Below are positions 47,433-52,877 of a stretch of 52,877 nt of DNA, piece by piece; the stretch's first letter is position 1; the number at the start of each line of letters is the position of its first letter. The notes below the pieces were generated by a model. It was given only the letters and a program-made list of their open reading frames with translations, did not search any database and was not told where the DNA came from. The DNA lies in assembly GCA_965366365.1 (NCBI GenBank), contig CBDUEV010000014.1, forward strand, positions 1 through 52,877. Direction: 5' to 3'. The translations under genes and the position numbers were made by a program. This DNA comes from CBDUEV01 sp965366365. Lineage in GTDB: Bacteria > Actinomycetota > Acidimicrobiia > Spongiisociales > JAENVV01.

Positions 47433-49559
47433 CTAGCCGCGTTCCCGGTATCGAGCCAATGCTTCCTCGAGCTGTGCCCACCGGACATCGAGCGCGGTGG
47501 TGTCGTTGCGGAGTGTGGCGAGGGCCGCTTCCCTCAGGAGGCCCGTGATGTCGGCGAAGGAGAGGCCGTCGGTCATCTCCGCCAGACGGTCGAGGTCCAC
47601 ATCCTCGGCGAAGGGGACGTCGACGATATCGAGGAGGGCTCTCCGGGCGGCTTGCTCCGGAAGCCCGAGTTCGATGTGCACCTCGAAGCGCCCCGACCTG
47701 AGGAGGGCGGGGTCGATCAGGTCGCGTCGGTTGGTTGCGGCGATGACGACCACATCGCCCCGTCCGCCGAAGCCGTCGATCTCGGTGAGGAGGGCCGCCA
47801 CAACCGAATCGGTGACGGACGTTGCCGAAGTCCCCCGAACCGGTGCCAGAGCGTCGAACTCGTCGAAGAACAGAATGGCAGGAGCAGCCGACCGTGCCCG
47901 GGCGAATACCTCCCGCACGCCTCGTTCCGATTCACCGACGAACTTGTCGAGCAGTTCGGCGCCTTTCACAGGGAAGAACGCCGCGCCCGCCTCGTGAGCG
48001 AGGGCCCTGACGACGAAGGTCTTCCCGGTTCCGGGGGGTCCGTAGAGGAGGATGCCGCGCGGCGGTTCGATTCCGAGTTGGGTGAAACGTTCTGTCTGGG
48101 TCATCGGCCAGATGACCGCTTCGGTGAGTCGCTGTTTCACATCTTCGAGCCCGGCCACCCGCTCGAAACCGTAGGACGGGATATCGCCCATCGACGCCGA
48201 ACCGAGCGACGGCGTGGTCTCATCGACGGCCGCCTTCATGACGTCCATGGTCAGTGGGTCGCCTGACCTCGCCACCGACGTCGAAGCGTGAACCACCGCC
48301 GCCAGGATGTCGGACCCGGCGAAACCGGCCGATCGGGACGCCAGTTGCTCGTAGTCGATGTCTTCGGTGGGCACCTTGGCGAGCGCCGCCTCGAACAACA
48401 GCGTCCGGCGGCGCAGGTCCGGGGGCGGGATGCTCAACGTTCGGGGGAGCAGCGGAGAGGCGGTGATGGCGCCATCCAGCCGGCTCCCCGAAGCCACACC
48501 GAGCACGCACGCCACACCTGGCTTGTCGCCCACGGCATCGAGGAACCAGCGGAGAATCGCCGCCACCTGCGTCTTGAAGGGCGACAAACCCTCCTCGCCG
48601 GCCACGGCCTCGAGGCGGTTGACGAAGATGACCGTCGGCGCCACCGCGCCCTTTATCGCCTTTTCGAGCAGGTCGAGGAGACGTTCCGGCTTGAAGACGA
48701 GGTCGAGGTTGACCTCGTGCACCCGGGCCCCGGCGTTGGCTGCGGCGGCGGCGACGAGTTCGGACTTGCCGCACCCCGTCGGTCCTTCCATGACGAGCCC
48801 GGCCACCTGCGGAAGTCCCCACGCCGAAGGCAGGTCGCCCGGCGAGGTCAGCAACGACAGCCAACCGGTGAGGAGCTCGAGTTCGGTCTCCAGCCCGGCG
48901 AGCAGCGCCTCGGCCCGGGTCGGCGAGAGTGGACCCGGAGGGACCGGTTCGGCTTCCGCTGCCGTGGGCTTCTCCGCCACAGACCGAGCGCCGCGGCTCG
49001 GATCATCGGTGACCGGGGCCGTCTGAGCCCCTCGTGGCCGCGAGGTCGCCGGCGTTCGGCGGATGGATTCTCCCTCCACGGCCGCCGCCGGCGGGTCGGG
49101 GCGGTCGGAACCCTGAGCGACGATCACGGTTGCCACGCCGACGGTGGCGGCTTTGGCGGGCTTCATCTCGACGACGTCGAGAAAGATGTCCGCCTCCGCG
49201 CCGGAGACGTAGGAGGCGTCGATGACGAGGCGGTCCCCGGGAGTGACCGGGGTGCCATGCAGGGCGGCAATGATCTCTTTCGGGCTGGCGGGCAGATCTT
49301 CGCCGGCGATGACGATGCGCTGGGCATGAGGAAGAATGGCCCGAGTGGCATCCACCACCTGGGTTTCCATGACGCGGGCGTTGGCCATGGCGACGGGGCC
49401 GAGGAGGATGGCGGTGGCCTCGGGCACTTCCGCCGGACGGACCAGGACGTGGGTACTGCCGAGAGCAATCACGCCGCCGCCTGGCAGACCCATCGCCGCC
49501 AGCAGGGTGGGGTCGGCCGAGGCGATAGGGTCGCTTCCGGGACGAACGGTGAATCGCAT
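47433..49559 (-). CDS. CDC48/p97-like double AAA+ ATPase (Cpa type)
   Basis: A 708-residue protein with an N-terminal double-psi-barrel-like domain (about 1-135), an Ala/Pro-rich linker (about 150-210) and two AAA+ modules. D1 (about 225-445) has an intact Walker A GPTGCGKSE (259-267) but the Walker B position reads VIFVNRLEA (no DE pair), so it may bind but not hydrolyse ATP. D2 (about 460-705) is canonical: GPPGTGKT (507-514), ILFFDEFDAL (Asp566, Glu567) and Arg fingers in LLRSGRFE. This matches Cpa, the CDC48-like protein of actinobacteria reported to interact with the 20S proteasome. The C-terminus (RYRERG) lacks the proteasome-activating QYL tail of Mpa/ARC. Leaderless start predicted. 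Confidence 0.88.
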   Translation of the reverse strand: MRFTVRPGSDPIASADPTLLAAMGLPGGGVIALGSTHVLVRPAEVPEATAILLGPVAMANARVMETQVVDATRAILPHAQRIVIAGEDLPASPKEIIAALHGTPVTPGDRLVIDASYVSGAEADIFLDVVEMKPAKAATVGVATVIVAQGSDRPDPPAAAVEGESIRRTPATSRPRGAQTAPVTDDPSRGARSVAEKPTAAEAEPVPPGPLSPTRAEALLAGLETELELLTGWLSLLTSPGDLPSAWGLPQVAGLVMEGPTGCGKSELVAAAAANAGARVHEVNLDLVFKPERLLDLLEKAIKGAVAPTVIFVNRLEAVAGEEGLSPFKTQVAAILRWFLDAVGDKPGVACVLGVASGSRLDGAITASPLLPRTLSIPPPDLRRRTLLFEAALAKVPTEDIDYEQLASRSAGFAGSDILAAVVHASTSVARSGDPLTMDVMKAAVDETTPSLGSASMGDIPSYGFERVAGLEDVKQRLTEAVIWPMTQTERFTQLGIEPPRGILLYGPPGTGKTFVVRALAHEAGAAFFPVKGAELLDKFVGESERGVREVFARARSAAPAILFFDEFDALAPVRGTSATSVTDSVVAALLTEIDGFGGRGDVVVIAATNRRDLIDPALLRSGRFEVHIELGLPEQAARRALLDIVDVPFAEDVDLDRLAEMTDGLSFADITGLLREAALATLRNDTTALDVRWAQLEEALARYRERG

Positions 49560-49565
49560 GCCGTC

Positions 49566-49571
49566 ATGGTA
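49566..49571 (-). promoter_or_regulatory. Putative -10 box for leaderless cpa-like mRNA
   Basis: On the minus strand TACCAT is followed by six bases and the ATG at 49559. It lies in the 53-bp gap after the exonuclease/GIY-YIG gene. Confidence 0.4.
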
Positions 49572-49612
49572 GAGGGTGGCGGGGACGGAAAAAGCTCGGC
49601 CCGGTCTTCGCC

Positions 49613-51223
49613 TCAGGCAGCGAGGTCAGGGAGCGGTTGGGGGGGAAGGAACGCATGGGACGAATCGGTGACGCGAACGGATCCGCCTGTGAGCCACTGC
49701 CAGATCAAATCCGCTTCCTCGGCCACCTGGACCGAGGACGGCACCTCCGCATGGTCGGCGTCCGGACCTGGCGTGGCGGAGCTGAGCGGCAGCTTCCCAT
49801 CGCGCCACGCCGCAACGAGGCGACCCCCTTCGATCAACGCACCCTCACCGCCCGCCTGCTCTGCCCAGACCAGCCCGGCCGCCCCCATGGCCTGCCAGGC
49901 GGCGCGCCGTTCGAGCGATCTCGCCAGGGCTCGATGGCGGTCACGGGCCCAGCCGGCTTCCTCGTAGCGTTGCTCCATCGCGAATCCGAGCATGCGGGCG
50001 CGCAGCGGCTCCAGCAGGGCTGAAGGCTCATGGTCGACCGACCAGACGAAACCATCCACGATGGTTCGGTACTCCTCCTCGGACATCGAGCCGTCGCATG
50101 GGCATGCCGAGACGCCAAGCTGGGCGAACCCGCAGGGCGCCGAGCGGCTGCCCGCCCGGCCGGTGCAACGGCGGATCGGCGTCGCATCCCAGATGGCCGT
50201 CATCACGGTCTCGGCGCTCTTGCGACTGCGGTAGGGCCCGAGGTAGAGCAGGGCATCTTTTGCCGGCGTGCGCACGAGGGACAGTCGCGGAAACCGCTCG
50301 TTGGTCAACTTGACCCAATGGGAGGATTTGGGGGGCTTCGAGCGGCGGTTGTAGCGGGGTCGGTTGGCGTGGATGAGTCGAAGCTCCGTCACCGACGCCT
50401 CGAGTTCCGTTTCGCAGACTCGGTACTCGATCTCGGCCAGCTCTCGCAGCATGTTCGTGACGCTCCGCCGGTTGTCGCCATAGAAATAGGAGCGCACGCG
50501 CGTCCGGAGATTCTTGGCTTTCCCGACGTAGAAGATCGAGCCGTCGCGGTCCTTGAAGAAGTACACGCCCGGCCGGCGGGGCAGTTCGTCGGCCAGGGAG
50601 ATCTTGCGGTAGTCGGCCGAACCCCGGGCGGTGGGGAGTTGGAGCAGATCGTCGAGGGCGGTGACCCCGAGCGTGCCCACCCGTTCCAGGAGTGCGTGGA
50701 ACACGTAGGCAGTCGCCTCCGCGTCGGCCAGGGCCCGGTGATTCGGTGTCACCGGCGAGCGGAAATACGCCGCAAGGGAAGCCAGTTTGAGGTTGCGGAC
50801 TTCGTTGCGGCAGAGGCGGCGGGCGAGTCCCAGGGTGTCGACGAAGCGGTTGCCGAGGCGTCCGTATCCCAGCTCGAGCCCAGCTGCGTTGAGAAAGCTC
50901 ATATCGAAACGGACGTTGTGTCCGACGATCACGGCCTCGCCGAGAAACTCGAGGAATGTGGGGAACACCTCTTCGATGGGGGGTGCCTCGATCACCATGG
51001 CGTGCGTGATCCCCGTGAGAATGGTGATCATCGGCGGGATCTCTTTGCCAGGGTTGACGAGCGCCTGGAACCGACCGATCTCCTCACCGGCGAGGTACTT
51101 GACGGCGCCGATCTCGGTGATGTCGTGAGCGGAGGCGGAACCGCCCGTGGTCTCGAGATCGAGAACGCAGAAGGGAACGGTTTCGAGCGGTGCGCCCATT
51201 TCGTCGAAGGTGCGCTGCTGCAT
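49613..51223 (-). CDS. DEDD 3'-5' exonuclease fused to GIY-YIG nuclease (UvrC/Cho-like)
   Basis: A 536-residue DNA repair nuclease. Residues about 15-185 form a PolIII-epsilon-type DEDDh exonuclease: FCVLDLETTG (Asp22, Glu24), IVGHNVRFD (Asp107) and HRALADAEAT (His162, Asp167). Residues about 215-300 are a GIY-YIG domain like UvrC/Cho: RRPGVYFFKDRDGSIFYVGKAKNLRTRVRSYF. A Cys-containing region (CTGRAGS, PCGFAQLGVSACPCDG) and a helical tail with UvrB-like MEQRYEEAGWARDR follow. It may excise and trim nucleotide lesions. A LexA box in its promoter indicates SOS induction. ATG 51223 is preferred because the upstream GTG would precede the predicted transcription start. Confidence 0.9.
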   Translation of the reverse strand: MQQRTFDEMGAPLETVPFCVLDLETTGGSASAHDITEIGAVKYLAGEEIGRFQALVNPGKEIPPMITILTGITHAMVIEAPPIEEVFPTFLEFLGEAVIVGHNVRFDMSFLNAAGLELGYGRLGNRFVDTLGLARRLCRNEVRNLKLASLAAYFRSPVTPNHRALADAEATAYVFHALLERVGTLGVTALDDLLQLPTARGSADYRKISLADELPRRPGVYFFKDRDGSIFYVGKAKNLRTRVRSYFYGDNRRSVTNMLRELAEIEYRVCETELEASVTELRLIHANRPRYNRRSKPPKSSHWVKLTNERFPRLSLVRTPAKDALLYLGPYRSRKSAETVMTAIWDATPIRRCTGRAGSRSAPCGFAQLGVSACPCDGSMSEEEYRTIVDGFVWSVDHEPSALLEPLRARMLGFAMEQRYEEAGWARDRHRALARSLERRAAWQAMGAAGLVWAEQAGGEGALIEGGRLVAAWRDGKLPLSSATPGPDADHAEVPSSVQVAEEADLIWQWLTGGSVRVTDSSHAFLPPQPLPDLAA

Positions 51224-51262
51224 GCCGGATGTCTCTTCTTTCGCCCGCGTCCAGGGCACTTC

Positions 51263-51291
51263 ACCCTAATCCGAACATACGTTCGATTCAA
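51263..51291 (-). promoter_or_regulatory. SOS-regulated promoter of the exonuclease/GIY-YIG gene
   Basis: On the minus strand TTGAAT (-35) and TAGGGT (-10) are 17 nt apart, and the LexA box fills most of the spacer, so repressor binding would block polymerase directly. Confidence 0.6.
51272..51285. promoter_or_regulatory. LexA operator (SOS box)
   Basis: CGAACATACGTTCG matches the Gram-positive/actinobacterial SOS-box pattern CGAAC-N4-GTTCG at every fixed position and is a palindrome. Confidence 0.85.
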
Positions 51292-51307
51292 GGAAAGAGG
51301 CGGTACT

Positions 51308-52102
51308 TCAGCCAACTCTCTGGCGGATCGCTTCGTAGACGACGAGCGCGGCCGAAACCGCCGCGTTGAGTGAGTCGCCCTGGCCCTGCATCGGTATGAA
51401 CGCAGACTGGTCGGAGTGCTCCAGCCACACATCCGAGAGGCCGGCGTGTTCGGTGCCGATCACCAGGGCCGTCGGCCCGGTCAGGTCGACGGCGAAATAT
51501 GCCGTGGCAGCATCCGGTGTAGCCGCCACGATCTGGATCCTCCGAGCCCGGAGCCAGTCGATCGCTGCTGCCGACGACGATACGGCGAGAGGAACCCAAA
51601 AGATCGTGCCCAGCGAGGCGCGCACCACGTTGGGGTTGAAGACGTCGGTTGTCGGGTCGCAGACGATGATGCCGTCCACGCCTGCGCCTTCGGCCGTGCG
51701 AAGCATGGTGCCCAGGTTCCCCGGCTTCTCGATCGCTTCTACCACGAGGAGCAGCGGCTTCTCGGCGAGCTCGATCCCGTCCAGGTTTGTCGAGAATTGT
51801 TCTGCCACGAGGATGACTCCCGAGGTGGCATCCCGGTACGCCATGCGACGGAAGGCAGCCTCGGCGACGTCATGGACCGGCACCCCGGCGGCTCGGGCGA
51901 CCTCCACCACGGCGCCGATTCGCCCACCTGAGCCGGCCACATAGAGCGCCTGACCCGTCACCCCGGCTTCCAGTGCACGCGATACCTCCACGTCACCCTC
52001 GATGAGGAAGAGGCCGGTGCGATCTCGCTCCGCCCGAGTACGCAGCCGGACCACGGCTTTGACGCGGGGATTGCGAGGAGACTCGATGTGGTCTTCCGTC
52101 AT
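51308..52102 (-). CDS. TrmH/SpoU-family RNA 2'-O-methyltransferase
   Basis: A 264-residue SPOUT methyltransferase. N-terminal SpoU_sub_bind-like domain (SPRNPRVKAVVRLRTRAERDRTGLFLIEGD, about 8-75) and C-terminal trefoil-knot catalytic domain with the three family motifs: EKPGNLGTMLRTAEGAG, LVIGTEHAGLS and FIPMQGQGDSLNAAVSAALV. It methylates a ribose in rRNA or tRNA; the site is not predictable. GAGGA lies about 8 nt before the ATG. It begins 10 nt after the sigma-factor gene, suggesting co-transcription. Confidence 0.9.
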   Translation of the reverse strand: MTEDHIESPRNPRVKAVVRLRTRAERDRTGLFLIEGDVEVSRALEAGVTGQALYVAGSGGRIGAVVEVARAAGVPVHDVAEAAFRRMAYRDATSGVILVAEQFSTNLDGIELAEKPLLLVVEAIEKPGNLGTMLRTAEGAGVDGIIVCDPTTDVFNPNVVRASLGTIFWVPLAVSSSAAAIDWLRARRIQIVAATPDAATAYFAVDLTGPTALVIGTEHAGLSDVWLEHSDQSAFIPMQGQGDSLNAAVSAALVVYEAIRQRVG

Positions 52103-52112
52103 CGGTCGATCC

Positions 52113-52709
52113 TCACATGACGTCCTGGTCCCGATGGGCGACCTGGTTGTAGGCCGTCTCGAGTCGGGCTCTGGCGCGGTGACACGCCACCCTGATGGTC
52201 CCGGCGGTGGAACCCAGCCGGCCGCCGATGTCCTTGTACGAGAGATGCTCCACCTCTCGGAGCCAGAGAAGCTGGCGATCCCGCATGGACAACGTGTCGA
52301 GTGCCACCCGAATCAGGGAGTGTTCCTCGGATTCCATGAACAGCTCGTCGGGCTGACGCGGGGCTGCAGAGACCGGTGGCGGACGCGGATCGCGACGACG
52401 CCGGCGGATCCACCCGCGCAGGGTTGTTCTGGCAATCGCCCAAAACCATCCTTCGAAGGCAGACACGTCCCGTAGCTTGGAGATGTTCTTGACCACGGCC
52501 TCGCACACCTGGGCGGCCAGGTCGTCGGCGTCGGCGTGGTTGGGTCCCGCTCCCGAAAAGAAGGCCACCAGACGGGGATGCCCTGCGGTGAGAAGCTGTT
52601 CCAGGGCGTCGCGGTTTCCCAGCCGGGCCATTTCGACGAGCTGGGGAGTGGGTGGCCATTGATTCCGCGAGCGGTGGGGGCGGTCGTTCACCAGGAGATC
52701 AAACCACAC
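52113..52709 (-). CDS. ECF-family RNA polymerase sigma factor
   Basis: A 198-residue sigma-70-family regulator with a sigma-2 region (about 22-100; DADDLAAQVCEAVVKNISKLRDVSAFEGWFWAIARTTLRGWIRRRRR) and a sigma-4 region (about 130-185; LSMRDRQLLWLREVEHLSYKDIGGRLGSTAGTIRVACHRARARL). No anti-sigma gene follows; the next gene is an RNA methyltransferase. The GTG at 52709 is the longest start, and a GTG six codons later is an alternative. The gene 37 nt upstream is only partly in the window and could encode its regulator. Confidence 0.85.
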   Translation of the reverse strand: MWFDLLVNDRPHRSRNQWPPTPQLVEMARLGNRDALEQLLTAGHPRLVAFFSGAGPNHADADDLAAQVCEAVVKNISKLRDVSAFEGWFWAIARTTLRGWIRRRRRDPRPPPVSAAPRQPDELFMESEEHSLIRVALDTLSMRDRQLLWLREVEHLSYKDIGGRLGSTAGTIRVACHRARARLETAYNQVAHRDQDVM

Positions 52710-52745
52710 GCAGCTGTCCCAACCGAGGACCGCCGACTCGGCCGG

Positions 52746-52877
52746 CTACTCGTCCTTGTCTTTCGCCTGTCCTGGTGCGGTGACGTTGGGGGTGTCTCCG
52801 GTTTGTCCTGGTGCGGTGACGTTGGGGGTGTCTCCGGTTTGTCCTGGTGCGGTGACGCTGGGGGTGTCTCCGGTTTG
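52746..52877 (-). CDS. Repetitive C-terminus of a protein running off the window
   Basis: Reading the minus strand from the window edge gives 43 residues in one frame ending at TAG (52748-52746). The visible part is three and a half copies of a 12-residue repeat close to QTGDTPNVTAPG, followed by a charged QAKDKDE end. The 36-bp unit keeps frame, and substitutions between copies are few (one Asn/Ser), as expected of coding repeats under selection. It looks like a flexible surface or linker tail. The rest of the protein, and so its function, is outside the window. Confidence 0.65.
   Translation of the reverse strand, partial: QTGDTPSVTAPGQTGDTPNVTAPGQTGDTPNVTAPGQAKDKDE
52768..52877. repeat. 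36-bp tandem repeat at the window edge
   Basis: Copies start at 52768, 52804 and 52840, each beginning TGTCCTGGTGCGGTGACG, with one base change (T/C) among the three. A fourth copy starts at the edge. There are no unique spacers, so it is not CRISPR. Confidence 0.93.

Noticed and set aside
52768..52877. CRISPR with 36-bp repeats
   Set aside because: Copies are contiguous without spacers and maintain an open frame on the minus strand.
1..52877. tRNA, rRNA, insertion sequences or prophage genes
   Set aside because: None could be recognised by eye; a tRNA scan would be needed to exclude a missed tRNA in the short gaps.

Overview
The window is chromosomal DNA from a high-GC actinobacterium, most likely an uncultured member of Actinobacteriota near Acidimicrobiia (inferred). 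The evidence is the GC-rich coding bias, frequent GTG starts, dense ATGA/GTGA overlaps, many genes whose -10 box lies only 6-7 nt before the start codon (leaderless mRNAs), and actinobacterial families such as a DUF222/HNH protein and a Cpa-type CDC48 ATPase. TGA is the usual stop, so the genetic code is standard. I see no rRNA, tRNA, IS element, prophage or CRISPR array.

Layout. 1-4018: the tail of a Fur-family regulator, a thioredoxin-like lipoprotein with an in-frame TGA at its first active-site Cys position (candidate selenoprotein), a CbiMQO nickel/cobalt ECF transporter and a gamma carbonic anhydrase. 4059-5232: a terminator, promoter and yybP-ykoY manganese riboswitch, then a TerC exporter. 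5324-9553: an accessory stretch with a methyltransferase, a SnoaL-cyclase fusion flanked by repeats, an ATC-hydrolase-like protein, a DUF222/HNH protein and a 13-bp minisatellite. 9585-15925 (minus): a complete System I cytochrome c maturation operon, ccmABCDEFH-TPR-ccmG. 16028-18485: a CHRD protein and a two-component system. 18503-24345 (minus): an oppABCDF peptide importer whose binding protein appears circularly permuted. 24449-33210: UPF0316, acyl-ACP desaturase and coiled-coil membrane proteins, an RR-HK-TlpA-Lgt-like operon, a Gln-rich secreted protein, glgC-ahpD and an alpha/beta hydrolase lipoprotein. 33232-39363: a P-type ATPase, a flavin disulfide reductase, an unrecognised membrane protein with three 44-residue repeats, a GNAT enzyme and a lipoprotein. 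39430-46364: histidine biosynthesis, a TrpR-like gene followed by hisG-D-C-B-H-F-IE on the minus strand and hisA divergent, with a 38-bp palindrome between them. 46408-52877: CorA, a Cpa-like double AAA+ ATPase, a DEDD exonuclease/GIY-YIG nuclease behind a LexA box, a TrmH methyltransferase, an ECF sigma factor and the repetitive C-terminus of another protein.

Themes. Thiol-redox and haem export chemistry recurs: the UGTC selenoprotein candidate, CcmG, CcmH and a second TlpA beside an Lgt-like protein. Metal homeostasis is also prominent: Fur-type regulator, Ni/Co importer, Mn-riboswitch/TerC, CorA and a P-type ATPase. The observations I rate highest are the candidate selenoprotein with a correctly placed SECIS-like hairpin, the circularly permuted family-5 binding protein, the palindrome in the hisA/his-operon promoter region, and the LexA box in the exonuclease/GIY-YIG promoter.
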